64,000 nt of DNA from Eudromia elegans. Its lineage: Eukaryota > Chordata > Aves > Tinamiformes > Tinamidae. Below the pieces are notes generated by a model. The model was not told where the DNA came from. It saw only the letters and a program-made list of their open reading frames with translations, and ran no database searches. Below, one piece after another: positions 1-13,100 of the stretch. Every line of letters begins with the position of its first letter. Position 1 is the first letter of the stretch. A program made the position numbers and the translations under genes. The DNA lies in the NCBI GenBank assembly GCA_003342815.1, contig PTEX01000120.1, positions 706,562 to 770,561 of the forward strand. The letters are read 5' to 3'.

Positions 1-90
1 TCCTCCTCAAGTGTAGAACCTTGTACTTGTCCTTGTTGAATTTCATGAGGTTTCTCAACATCCAGTTGTCCAGTCTGTCCAGGTCCCTTC
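1..90 (-). mobile_element. CR1 LINE fragment, 5'-truncated, continues off the window edge
   Basis: The sequence matches, on the complementary strand, the stretch of CR1 ORF2 seen at 44685-44760 in this window: both share the block around 'ccttgttgaa' and 'tcatgaggtt' followed by a 'cagtctgtcc'-like segment. The similarity fades after about position 90, which is close to where the 44-kb copy also stops, so this is probably the 5' truncation point. The rest of the element would lie left of the window. No intact reading frame remains. Its identity rests on direct comparison with the other copies here. Confidence 0.75.
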
Positions 91-1866
91 AGAAAATTTT
101 ACTTTGCCATTGTTATATTCAAAATGTCTCTGTAAAATAAATTGTTATTCTAAGTGTTTCTGTTTTGGCAGCCCCAGTTTATTTGATAGCTGGGTCAAGA
201 AATGTGTTACATTTCACCTCAGTATGTATGGCAAGATAAATAGAATAGGGTTAAGCATATTTTTTCACACTATCCTTGGTATAAATATACCTTGGTATAA
301 ATATACCAAGGATGCAATACAAAGCAGTTCAAGCTTTTCTAAAATAAGGTTTTTACAATCTCAGCCACATCATTTCTTTTCCTGTTGTTGTTTTGAAAAG
401 TGTTGTGTCGCCAAGATCCCTTTTCTCCTAAAATTTTAAGCTACAGCATAACTTTGTTAGAAGAAAAAGGAATACCCTTAATTAGAAGTAAATTAAAAAA
501 TAGTTTTAAAAAATTTCAAGTATGGTAGGGATATTTTTTTAGTGATGTATGCAGAAGACATTAGGAATATTTCTGCTCTTCAAGACTCACACCTTGACTG
601 GAATACAAATTAAAAAGTTTGTGCAGTATCAAAGACAGCCTGTGATCAAAATAGAAGACGATCACAACTCACTCGGACTCATCAGCATATGAGGGATCAC
701 AGTAAACTTTATATCAGTTACTTTAACATTGGCTTCTTGTCTTTTAGGGATTTAATGGTTTTGGGATGGATTCCTTATACATGACAGACTCTAATATTAA
801 ACTGGCATGTTCTTACACTGATATCTATCAGCTACAAGGAAGCCTCTGCCACACAGCGTGTGAGTTCCATAACCCAAAACACAATATTGCATCTCATTTG
901 GAAAAGCAAAGGTTACTGAAAAAGCACAGCCTTATTTCATATGTACTTTTCTATAAAAAATAAAATAAGATAATCTCTACATGGAGTTTATCTTACAGTA
1001 GAAAATGTTGAATTTTTTAAGAAATAAACCTTGAGAAGAGATATTATTGCTACTTGTTAGAATGTGAGGATATAAATCCATAGAGAAAGAGAAAATATTA
1101 AATGAAAACACTGTTGAGACAAGAACAATTACATATAAAACTGTGAAACGATTAATTCAGGCTTGAAATAGGAAGCAGATAAACATAAGTTTCTTAAATA
1201 GCCTTACAGTATGTCCCACCACACTCTATGCTTTGTTTTGGTTTGTATCCCTGCATCAATTCCACAGTCTCACACAAATTCTGGTCTCCTGCATCTCTAC
1301 ATCATGCACCTGTCCCTATTCCCTATCATGCACCTATTCCCTAACATTTGAGCTCAAGTTCTGGAAAAAAATCTGTGTATGAATACAACCAATGACACAA
1401 ACACAGTATAAAAAATGAGGCCCTGTCAGCTTATCTAAATGTAACATGTGGAAAATTTACAGATTATTAAAGGCAAGATTTTTTTCAAAAAGACATTGCT
1501 AAAAAAGGATATTTTTAGCTTGCACAATTAAAAATGTATTTTATTGGAAATCCAAAAAGTATTTTGAGAAGTAATGGCTCATACTACAGCCACATTCTGG
1601 AAAAGTTTTGTATGAGTTAAATTTTCTTTGAACAAGGGTAGTAATTCTCAGCATTTTATTTTTCATCTGGAATGTATTTGAGATTAAAGAAGGTAAAAGA
1701 AAATGACTTGTAGACCAAGACAAAAATTCAGATGAAATTTAAGCTTGACAAAATGGAATATGTGGAAAGATCGTGGAAAATTAAAGATGTAATCCCATAA
1801 AAAAGAACAGTTACGATCCTAGTTTTCAACAACTTTTTATGATGCTCTCATGTCTAAGACATACAA
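91..1866. other. AT-rich unique sequence without a recognisable gene
   Basis: Only short chance open frames are present (the longest about 111 codons at 104-439, cysteine- and phenylalanine-rich with no recognisable domain). The one structured element is a palindromic duplication at 272-312. No RNA gene or promoter is visible. Confidence 0.6.
272..312. repeat. Palindromic tandem duplication (two 16-bp units plus inverted end)
   Basis: The unit 'ccttggtataaatata' occurs twice in a row and is followed by 'ccaagg', which complements the start of the unit. The second unit with this tail makes a hairpin with 9-bp perfect arms (ccttggtat / ataccaagg) and a 4-base loop. The whole 41-bp stretch is nearly self-complementary apart from its centre. 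It could form a cruciform. No function is implied. Confidence 0.8.
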
Positions 1867-2685
1867 TCACAGAATCATAGAATGACTAAGTTTGGAAGGG
1901 ACCTTTAAAGATCGTATGTTCCAATCACCCTACTGAGGCATGGTTGGCTATAGCAGCTTGCCCAGGACCCTATCCTGTCAGATTTTGAGTATCAACAAGG
2001 ACAGGGACTCCACAACTTTCCTGGGCAACATGTTTCAGTACTCGGTCACATTCACAGAGAAGATGTGTTTCTTTAGTTTAGACAGAATTTTCTGAGTTTC
2101 AGCTTGTGTCCACTGCTTCTCCTCCTATGTATGGCTGGGTACCATTGAAAAGTCTGGCACTCTCTTCTCTACACACTCCCTATTAAAAAAATCTTGATAA
2201 GGTCCCTCTTAAGCCTTCTTTTTTTCATGCTAAACAACTAAACAACCCCAGTCTCTCAGCCTCTCCTTATTTGAGATGCTCCAATCCCTCAAATTGCTTA
2301 ATGGAGCTTCTGCAGACTTGTTCCAGTAGCTCCATGTCTTTCTTGTGCTGAGGAATCCAGCACTGGACACAACACTCCTGTCTCACCAGGAGTGAGCAGA
2401 GGGGAAGGGTCACTCACCTCGACCTGCTGGCAACACTCTACCTAGTGTAGCTCATGCTGCCACTGACTTTGCCACAAAAGAACATAGCTGGCTTGTGGTC
2501 AATTTGTACATCAGAATACTCAGATCTTTCTCTGCAGAGCTGTATTCCAGAAGATTGGTCCTTAGCATGTATTGGGGCATGAAGTTATTCCTCTCTAGGT
2601 GAATGACCCTACACTTGGTTTTATTGAAATTCATGAGGTTCCTTTCTGTCCCCTTCTTCAGCCTGTAAAGGCTGAATGACACATA
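1867..2685 (-). mobile_element. CR1 LINE, 3' part of ORF2 plus 3' end, old copy
   Basis: The left end carries the CR1 3' terminus in reverse (cacagaatcatagaatgac), then the typical 3' region and, further right, reverse-transcriptase-domain sequence. A minus-strand frame at 2452-2682 still shows CR1-like residues: a block resembling LMNFNKTKCRVIHL and a later SSAEKDL segment, as in the copy at 44.2-44.8 kb. Between them the frame is broken by substitutions and indels, so the copy is dead. It differs from the 40- and 44-kb copies in its 3' third (for example around 2340-2440), so it belongs to an older or different CR1 subfamily. Confidence 0.88.
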
Positions 2686-5600
2686 CCAGCAGCAGTGTGC
2701 TTACAGCAATCCTTATCCGCCTCATCTGCTAGAACATTGTTTCTGGTTGCAGTATTCTTGAAGGTTCTTCACAATAATAACTATAATACAATATCAGATT
2801 ATGCTTATAACACAGTGCAGTGTTTTACAAAGGAATTACAAACTCAAAGAACGCTTATAATGTGTTCAAGGAAAAATTAGATTTTATATTTTGAGATAGC
2901 TGGGGATCTTCAGATGTTCCAAAAACGGATTGCATGTCATATTTTTAAGCCATGAGACACTACTTTCTATTTCAGAACTTTACATTTAATCATATTTATG
3001 ATTTTTATGAAAACATATTTCAGAAATTGCCCTAGAAGTTGTTTATATTCACTCACATCTAGTTTAAAATATGAAACCCTGCAGGTTACCTACCTTTAAT
3101 TGTCTCTAAAAGTTAACATAATTTATTGTGTCTACTGTGAAATGGCTAACTTATGCATAAGTGAGCTCTATTAAATACACTTCTGTTGTCAAAGTCAACT
3201 GCTCCTGGCAGTGCCAGTCCTGCGAAGCTACTGATCAAAAGGTAATGAGAACTGACAGGCAACATCGCAAGTGCTCCATTGTAAACAGAATGTTGGACTA
3301 GGAATTAAGTGAATGGTGCTGATTGACTGTTTCTACATTAGTGAAATCTAGCAGAAAGAACAAGGATTCCTGACATTTGCTTACCCATCAAGATGAGTAA
3401 ACCTGCACATTAAAGTATATTGGCAATAGCTAGCTGCTCTGAATTTTGTGGCAGTGTGTATATAAATTGCTTCCAAAATGACTAAATATCATGGACCTTG
3501 AAAACACAAGACTCTTACGAGCAATTCCTTTTCTATGCAGTTAATACTGTATCTATAATCAGTTAAAGAACAATAAAAGAATAAAATAATGGAAAAAAAA
3601 ATTTGATAGATGAAACCAACATCTCAACTCCGTGTCATTGTTTCCTGGTCTAGCTGATGGTAACAGACTCACCTTATTAGTGTCATGCTACATGTCTCTA
3701 TTTGTCAGAACACTGCGAGAGACTAACTTCTGGCCTTGCATTTCTGTAACTACAATTATCTTTAGAATAATTTGACATGTATGTGCTTGGATGAGTCTGT
3801 GACAATTACTTCTTTCCTACTCCTTGTGGACACAGCAGTCTTTTTTTTCTACCTAGTGACTGCCTTTTACACATCTGACAATCACTATCATGTCATTCTC
3901 TTGGTTCTTTCTGCTAAACAATCCCAATTATTTCATCACTTTCACAAATCTTTGAATATCTTTGTTACTTTCCATTGGACTATTTCCAACTTATCTAATG
4001 TGATTGTAGTGCTTTTTCATATCCTTTAGAAGCTGGTCAACATTTTTCTCATCTATTGTCTAAATCATTAGTTACAATATTGCCATGTAGGATACCTAAG
4101 TCAGATTCCTTGTTTGTCCTGCTTGATGAAGCCTTCCAGTTTGATAATAACTTGCTCGACACAGTTTAACTATCTATGCACCCTTCAACTATGTTTTCAT
4201 CTAGTTGATGTTTGCCTGCTTTGGTTATAAAAACGTTAGAGGCATTCTCGTGCCTGATCCTGTAGTTAAGGCATATGACACTTGCTACTTTTATCTGCAA
4301 AGATTTTTATCCTGTCAGAAAAATACACTAAGTTGGTTTGATTTGTTTTGTTCTTGACAGATGTATGTTGACTGCTAACAAAAAATAGAAGGTTTACTTT
4401 TATGTTCCAGGATTTGTTTTTTTTTTTTTTTCTCTGGATATTTCTGCATACTGAAGCTAGGTTGACTTATCTAAAGACGCACAATTCCTTAACTAGCTTA
4501 TATTAATTTCTACAGATTCACTTAGATTTAAGATTTAACAAATAGGTTTAGAAACAAAGGTTTAGATTTAACCAATCTAAACATTCTGGTATCTTCATTT
4601 TGGCTTCTGCATTTATATATGCCATTATTTGTGCTAAGGTGCTGATCACAGTTGCTTGTGTTTGTGTAAACAGAGGCAAGAAGAGCTTCAAAAAACTTGT
4701 CATTCCTGTCATCATCTATCAACAGCCTTCCACTTCCACTGAGATTCTGGCAAATGCATTCTTTTTTGTTTCTTTATTTATATGTAGCTTTTATTTTTTA
4801 TTATTGTGCTTCACAGTAGTTTATTCAGTGCCTTTTCCCTCCTTATTTTGTCTTCTCATACTACAGTAGCTCTTTTATATTTATATTTATAATATGACAA
4901 GTTTGTGTGTGTATGCTTTTAAGTTTCAACAGACTGTAAAGCTGAATTAAGCCAAACTGGGCTTTTAGGATATTTTATTCCATTTAGCCTGGTGTTTGGT
5001 TTTTGCTATACCTAAATGCCTTTCTCCTATTTATTGTTTCAGCTAAAGAATTAGAAAATCAATTATCAAAAATCCCTATACAATGCACATGTAAGAGGCC
5101 TAATTCAAGTTTAAAAGAAAACCTCAGTTTCTTAAGCTAAGTTACAGGCTCTTGTTCTTTAGTTTGCTCTTTTTCACTAGATACAGGAAGGACAGCAGAA
5201 GTGTTTATTACCTGGCTTCTTTGAAAGGGAAGAAGCAGTTATCCTGGTTAACATGAGACAATTTGCACTGATAGTCATAACAACATCCTTTGTCTATATC
5301 ACTAGTATAAATCTGAAAATGATTTTTATAATAATCAATTCACATTTGTGAAAATACTGTAAAGTGTTGAATATAAATTTCCTTAAATTGAGCTGCTCCT
5401 ATAAATGACTTGGTTTATGCAGGGCTATTTCAGGAATACTTCAGGAATAGGCATCTAATTTGTGTCATAGTCAGAATTCTCATCCTAACATACATTTTAG
5501 GTCCAGTTTAATCGTACCTTGAGTGTACAGTCATGAAAATTCTGTATTTCAGTCCCTTTGATATAATGGTAAAGTCTTATATGTGCCAGGCTTTTCACAG

Positions 5601-8600
5601 AACATCCCAATAAAGATCATAGATATGTACTGATAAACTGAGGGAACTTGTATATAATGAAATCATGTGTAAGAAGCAACAGCAACATTATCTGCTCTAG
5701 ACAGAGAAGATGGAGAGAGATAGATTTTTATTATTAAATAGAATAAAGGTCCAAATCCTAAAAATTGCAATATAGCTGCATTGTTATCGATATCTAGATA
5801 TTTGAAGATCCTGCAGAACTACCACAGAGAGATTTGCACTTACTTTGCCAGCAATATTACATAAAGAAATCATATTTCAGAAGGTAGATATTTTTTCAAT
5901 TCTCTTTATAGTACTTTCACTTTGGGATTTTTAAATAGAGAACTTCCAATAAAATAATGTATTTTCTTTTTAATTGCCTCTTTCTTAATGAAACTCCTTG
6001 AGAGTTTCCTTTAAAAGTTGACTTAAGGTATTAGATATTCAAAGCAATAAAAATCTGCCAAGTAAAAAATGAGATAATGCTCAGATAGTATTCTATTCAG
6101 CTTTAAAGCTATCTTTTCTTTAAACATATACTTAAATCATACCAGTGTACTGAAATTTGTGTTTCTTCCTCACCTTTTCTCCTTTTTGGCAGAAGTAAAT
6201 CAAGTGTGTGGCATTAAGCATTTATGAAGTATGTGTTTACTTATTATTTTATATGAAAAGTTCTAAATACTTTTCCATTATTCTGAAGATGATAAATATA
6301 ACTTATTGAATACAATAAATCAATCCAATTCTATGTTCCTTTTAAAAGACTTTTAAAGACTATTTTTAAATATTAATAGTCATAGAAGCATATTAATACA
6401 TATAATGCAATAGTAACATTTTTTAAAAGTGTTTTGTAAGACAAAAGGTTATCAAGCATCTGTAGGAATATGTACATTCATTTGATACTTTCCCTCTTTT
6501 CCACAGCATGATAAATTGCTTGACATTTGGTTTTTTAAGGAATAACAACACCATTTAAGTTATATATAGGATTGAAATTCATTCAAACTTCGAAGAAATT
6601 GCCACTTGTGGTATCAAAGGATCCTTAATCTGTCAAAGCATCCTTAATTTGTCAAACTGTTTTTAATTCTCTGATATATCTGCAGAAAACAGTGATGTAT
6701 TCTCCCAATTGCAGGCTAATCAATTTAAGGTCTTCTAGTATCCTCTGTATCCATCTGAGTATCACACTAAATTCTCTTCTCTGAATTTACAATACTTTGA
6801 AATTGGTTTTCATGCACAGTCAGATAGATGTGCAGGATTACAGAAAAGGTTTCGCTGATACTGTGTGTAAAGGCATTAAAACTCTGTTTCTTTTCTAGGG
6901 TAGATTAGCGCACTAGAGCAAAGTGTGATCATGTTTGTCTTTTAAACAGCTGCACATCTAAGGTGAATCATCAGTTAAGGAGTACACATTTTTCTTCTCT
7001 CTCTTTTCTCAGATATCCTTGTATACCTTTTACTTTCCCATTTCTATCACATCAGACATTTACATATATTGTAAATAAATGATTCCTAAAAGAATTTTAA
7101 CCTTTTGGTGTGTAAATGGGACACAAATGCCATATATGTCTTCCAGATTATGCCTCTCTCTGAGTAAACAATAAACCAAAAGTCTTTTCAACATCAATGC
7201 ACATATAGATAACAAAAAAATATTCTTGCTATTGGATAAATTGAATCAATCTGCTTTATCTTCTCAAGCTAGACATATTTCCATCCTCTGGTTTTAATTT
7301 TGTTTCTCTATGAAATTCTTCCAGTTTGGCAACATCTCTTTTTTCCAAATATGTGTCCAGACATCACGTCGATTTCAGTATTAGTACTTATTTTATATTA
7401 TATGTAACAGGAAAACCACTTTTCTGTTTCTTTTGATTTTCTTTGCTGCTGCAGGAAATTCAATAACTAAAATTTCTAATTTCTAAAACTGACCTACCCT
7501 TTACTGAACAATGACATTGCTTACAATTTTCTTCATATTTCAGCCAACAATTCATAATTTTTTGAAGTCATAACAAACACAGAAATAAAACTGGGCAAAA
7601 AGGAGGTTTATCTGTGATGTAAAGATTCAATTTTTTCTTTTTTTTTGTCATCTATGAGGTGAGAAGTTTTAATGAATTTATGTAGTGAATTTACGTAGTT
7701 ATGACCAGCCTCTCTCCTGGCCACAAGCATTTTCCCCTCTCCTTAATGGGCCTCTGCCTTCCTGATATCCTTCAAAACCTAACATAACACAAAGCAACAC
7801 ACCGCAACATAACTGCCAATAAATAAAAGGAACATGAATCCTATGTGCTTATCACTCCCTCAACTGTACTCATCACATGAAAGATCCACTTACTTATCTT
7901 ACAAGTAGCCAGGCTTTGTCAGTCATTGCACAGTACCTTTCTCATGTCACTAGAGCTTGATCTATTGGGACTATGCAAACAGCCACAGGGATCTTTCCTG
8001 TGTTTGGGGAACTCAGGCTGATACGTGCTCTCTGGCAATTAGCAGAACACACACCTGCATCTGGTATGAAAAGTTAGATAATTCTGTGCCTTAAGCAAGG
8101 AGTGGTGTTGCATATGCATATAAATGCTACGAAAACATTCACTCAGGAGTGTATAATTAATAACCATAAAATTCATAAATAAATCTATATGGATTGGAAA
8201 AAAAAAAGAAGGGAGAAAGAGAAGAAAACCAGATCTCAGAGTAGTCAATGAGGCCTATAAGTAAATGGGTTTGCTTAGAGTGAACTACCGAGTACAAGAG
8301 AGGCATCAGGGAGAGGCATGCATTTGAACCATGTACACACCAAGTCAACTCCTTCTATCTTATGAGAAAAAGGCACACATATAATACATCTACGGGAGTA
8401 AGTTGTTGATTAATAAAATTACAACCAGGCTCAGAAAATAACCACTTCACTGCACAACCAATGCAAGTTCAATAGAGAAACTGTGAATACAAACTAATTT
8501 CAATTAAAATAACCACTGCTGCAAAACAATATCCAGTCAATGACTGCAGTAGACTTAGAAAAAAAAATTCAATTAATTGTGTTAAAATTAAAATTAATCT

Positions 8601-9152
8601 CACCTCTGAAACTCCAGTTCATTCTCTTAAAAAAACAAACAAACAAACAAACAAACAAAAAACCTTCTGTAAGTCAGACTACATCATTTCTTCTTTTAGA
8701 AGTATGCTCCTTTTGCAGTTTCAGCAGCTCGTATCAGCGTGTATAATTAACTGTCTTTCCCTGAATTTAATCCTAATCTTCAACTCCATTGACACTTAAA
8801 GCAATATAAGTCCATTTCTCCCATACAACATTTATAGATGAAAAAAGTTTTAATTTTACGTGGAATTTGTAGCCATTTTAAGTCTAGTTTTGCAATTATT
8901 TTTCTTTGATGGAATAATGGAATTACAAGCTTGGGTGGAAACAGACATTTTAAACTTAAAAGACAAGCCCAGACCTGGTGTTTTTAATATCTCCATGAAA
9001 CATCAGTATGATAGTGTGTAACCAAAAAGGATAGTTTCAGCTTTGTCATTTGCAAAGTATACTGGAAGAGATGACACAGGTAAAGCTGGAATTGAATTTC
9101 TCCTACTTGGCGCTTCTTAGACTAAAGTAACTGAAATGTGTCCCCATCCACA
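2686..9152. other. AT-rich non-coding sequence, nothing recognisable beyond simple repeats
   Basis: About 6.5 kb with AT-biased composition. It contains a poly-T run near 4418-4431 and an AAAC microsatellite at 8629-8662. Open frames are short and unlike any family I recognise. No transposable element could be aligned to the others in the window. Confidence 0.55.
8629..8662. repeat. AAAC microsatellite
   Basis: About six uninterrupted AAAC units flanked by A-runs. A short open frame across it reads a KQTNKQTNK pattern, which is simply the repeat translated. Confidence 0.9.
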
Positions 9153-9206
9153 ATGAACAGATTATTTCTGCTCTGTTTAGGATTTTTCTGGACAGTCCCA
9201 AAAGAG
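9153..9206 (+). other. Weak candidate: signal-peptide-like first coding exon
   Basis: An ATG in a fair context (A at -3) opens 18 codons reading MNRLFLLCLGFFWTVPKE, a basic start followed by a hydrophobic core as in secretory signal peptides. It ends exactly at a GTATGA donor-like site, and without splicing a stop follows after one more codon. AT-rich DNA often yields Leu/Phe-rich frames by chance and no partner exon with compatible phase was identified, so this is recorded only as a candidate. Confidence 0.15.
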
Positions 9207-10073
9207 GTATGAATGTCAGAGAGATCCCAGAACACTCTCTTTGCTTCTTGGCAGACTTAATTTATAGTAAAGCTTAAATTCATTTTTAAAAATTATTTCT
9301 CATCCTTGAAAAATGTTAAATTTAGTGGAGAATTTCTGTCTAGAACACTGCTGACTTTTACTGCACTATATAGCTTTATGGCTTTGAACATTGAATAAAA
9401 CTCCTGGGGTTTTTAGGCAGGCATTTCTTCTGGTTTCTTGGATACCCTGAATATATGTATTTGAAATATTTATTTAATGATAGAGCAAGTTTTAGCTAGA
9501 ACTATATCACATACACCCCATTCTCCTACCCCATTAGTAGCTATTCAACAAGCAATATCTCTGAATCATGCATTTTTTCTACAAATACAGTAACATGCGT
9601 ATGTATCTCTATAGATTTTACTGATTTAGCTCTACTGATAAGTACCTGAAGAAACTATGACATTTCACAAATAATTTAAACAGCAAGCATATTGAAATGC
9701 TATAATTTTCTAAATTCTTTGAATTTCAATTTGTGGAAGCATATTTTTGAAGAAAATGCTGTGATATAACTAGCATGAAAAGTGATTATGCTGTAAATAC
9801 GAAGTCATGTATTTCAGCATACACTCAGAAGCTTACATAACCACAAATTTTGAGGCCCTGATTGAATGAACAAGAACTTGAAAATATTTTGATTTTAAAA
9901 CTTTGCTATTGAGCAAGGCAATGTAACTGACAGCCACTAAAGATGTTGGACTTAGTCAAAATACACCCCTTAAGGGGATACCTGGAACCATAGAATTTTA
10001 TACCTGTGTAAAGCAAATATCAACTTTAACACTGATTTACTATTTTATCTAACATTCTTGAACCCACACTCAG

Positions 10074-10176
10074 AAGTGACACAGAGCACCTACTGTCTTG
10101 CACTGAACTTGCACTTACACTTGGAGACACAATGCTGGAACGTGCCATGTCCTGAGGAAACAAAAACGGGTTTCAG
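10074..10176 (+). other. Weak candidate: internal exon with open frame between AG and GTAAGT
   Basis: An acceptor-like 'cccacactcag' and a strong donor (cag|gtaagt) bracket 103 nt. One frame, starting at the third base, is open for all 33 codons and carries four cysteine/tryptophan-rich positions (CWNVPCPEE region). Its phase does not join directly to the candidate at 9153-9206. A 33-codon open frame between consensus splice sites is expected by chance several times in 64 kb, so support is weak. Confidence 0.13.
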
Positions 10177-13100
10177 GTAAGTGCATTTTCTCTCAGTTTG
10201 CATGGCAATACAGGCTTACAGATGGTAAGTAATTGCCTCTGGACTTTATGAGAATTTTATTGGGAAGGAATGCAAGGATATATCCAGCATGTTACACTGC
10301 TATGAATTGCCTTGCTTCGTTTGTCAGCAGAGTAACAGATGTTTGCTTGAGATAGGCAGAAAACTTGTGATGAAACAAAGTACTGGGACAGTTGGGCAGA
10401 ATGAGTCACTCCAGCTTTATAGGACACAGCAACTGTTGCATTGAATATTCGATGAATCACAGAGAAGTCTATTCTTTCAGGTATCTGAAGTCATACAAAC
10501 TCATTGTGACTAAAATGGTTAGTTTTCTACTGTTATTTGACACAATGTCACGTCAGACTTTGTTGCTAATCATATATCTGAGGTGAGACAACTATTGAAA
10601 ATCATATTACTTATACTTTATGACTACAGATACCCTCACATAATTACTTAAAACTTTCCCCTCTGCTACAGCAGTAATTATATTGCAAAATTGTTTATTG
10701 GGGGAACATTAGAAATCTTTCCCATTAAAATATGCCCTTCAGTAGATTGGATTTTCACTTTCAGACCATTGTATATTTTGCTGAACAATACTCAAACACA
10801 GTCACTTGTTTCCTTGGAAATCATAACACTTAAATGCAAAGGAAGCTAAGCATTGTATTTCAACTGAAGAGCAGAAAAGTCAGAATACCTTATTCTGGTA
10901 AAATGCTTGTATAAATACATACCTTCACCTATATATAGAAACAGATTTTAATATTTGGCATGATTAAAAATTCTGTCTCAATTGAAATAAGCAAAATATA
11001 GACTATAATACTGTAACTCTGAGTCTGAAGTCATATCTATAATATGCAAGCTAGATAATTTAAGGAAGCTGTAAGTTGGCCAAACTTAAGGAATCAGATA
11101 AAGTAGACTATGAAAGACCTGAAAGATAAGCTATATTCAGAAAGAGGATTGAGAAATCAACACAGAATAATTAAGTATATAAGGATATTTAATCAGGACA
11201 GGAAAAGAAGACAATAATATCTATCTACAAGAGACAAATAGGAAAAATGGAGCGAGTGGGAGAGAAAAGTGAAGCAGTGGAGGAGAGGGTTGCGACCGTG
11301 CTTGGGAAGGACAATTACCTTCATCCTAAAAGAGCATCCTTAAAAAGCAATCACAGGAATAGTTTTCATGGAATATTAGATATTGACATCTATTCTTCTT
11401 CTGTAAACTAAAATAACATATTAGTGAATTAAGTGCAAGAGAAACAGAAATCTCTGTTAAATAAACACTGTTCCAAATCCATTTTCTCTCCTTTTAAACA
11501 ACTCTGTTTCATGAAGATTATTGTTGCATGGGCAATTTCACACAAATTTAAACACTGAAATAGTTTTGGATACACAGTGGCCCAGTAGTATACTGGAACT
11601 TGATTGAGATTTTGTATGTATTTCCAAACGGACACCTCTTTCTGTAATAAACTGATCCTTATTTTGGATACCTAACTCTCTGTCAGGCATGGTCAAAGAG
11701 TACGACAAGCTGTTCTAACCAAAAGAATTGTTGCTGTCGAGCCACGACAGTCAAGTGCAGCGGGAAAGCCAGAAGACATAGATGACTACAAAAAATATGT
11801 ATTAGTATCAGTCAGGGGACTGATCTTCTGTTCCCTACAAAAAAGGTTTTTTTTCTCTTTCTACTTTTTCAGTGGTCTTTGCAATAAAAAGAAGAAAATA
11901 AGACTTTTTTCCCCCCACCAAATATATATCTATCTCTACTGCTACAAATACTGCTATTATATGGCAGAATTTTAAATAGGGCTGAGTGAGAAACAGTTTT
12001 ACTATTGGAAACAGTATTTAGGAGCACTTTTGGAATCTCAGAGAAAAAGTGTTTTATGTAGGAATAACCAAGACCTATATAGAAAGAAGCCTTGGAGGAC
12101 TCTGGAGAGCGATGTGGAAAGCAACAAAAGAGTGTTATTCATCTCCATTGCAAGAGTGCATCATAACAGGTGCAAGAATTCCCACATAAAAAATAGCATG
12201 TAACAATCAGTTTTACAACTCCATAAATATTTTATTTTGATCAGAAGATTCTGCTTCTGAATGGGTATTCATTTTCCATAAACAAGTTATTAAGTCATTC
12301 TTAAAATACGACCCCAAAAAATTAAATGAACAGATTTAAGGTAACAGAAACTGAAAACTGAACGTCATATTGGATTTCCAGGAAGGACTATAACTTTTAA
12401 GAGCATTCCTGCCTGCATGTTATGCAAATCGAAACACATATTTTCCTGTATCTTGTGAAAATTACTTAAATATTGCCAGTAATTTGCACAGAAATAAAAA
12501 AATGCAACCTTAAAAACCTCACTGAAAAAAAAAATGTATCTTAATCCCTTCTATCCTTATTTGGTCGGGTTTATCGTTTTTTTTTTCTTTTTTCTTAACC
12601 CTTCTCTGTTGCCCTTCACTGATGTTAGTGTAACTGGATTAACACACAGAATATATTACTTGATCTCATGAATCTTTACAAAAATTCATTTGTGTTGAGA
12701 TTCTTGAATCATTTTGGTTGAGAAACAAAACAACTGGACCACAGCTTGGATTTTCAAGTACTAAGCTGAGTTCAGTTCAAAGAAATCAAGTGATTTGTTA
12801 AATGAGAAACTGCAAGGAGAGTATGCCCTCCCAAATTCATTTCACTTCACATGGCATTGGTACTTTATTTGGATTATCTGTACTCATGGTTCAGCTAAAG
12901 CTGCCTCACAGCCCTTGGAACTCAAAAAAACATATACTTTTAAATCTCACATTAATGAGAATTCTAGATCTTCATTCCTTTCCTTTTCCCTATCCTTGGC
13001 ATTCTAATATCATGAACAAACATCCCTACATCTTTAAACTTTGAAAAATTGCAGATAATACTGTTACATTTTTGAAGGATCTGAGAGACTGAGAACATAT

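Noticed and set aside
104-439. 111-codon plus-strand open frame
   Set aside because: Phe/Cys/Ser-rich low-complexity translation typical of AT-rich DNA, no domain, and it runs through the palindromic duplication at 272-312.
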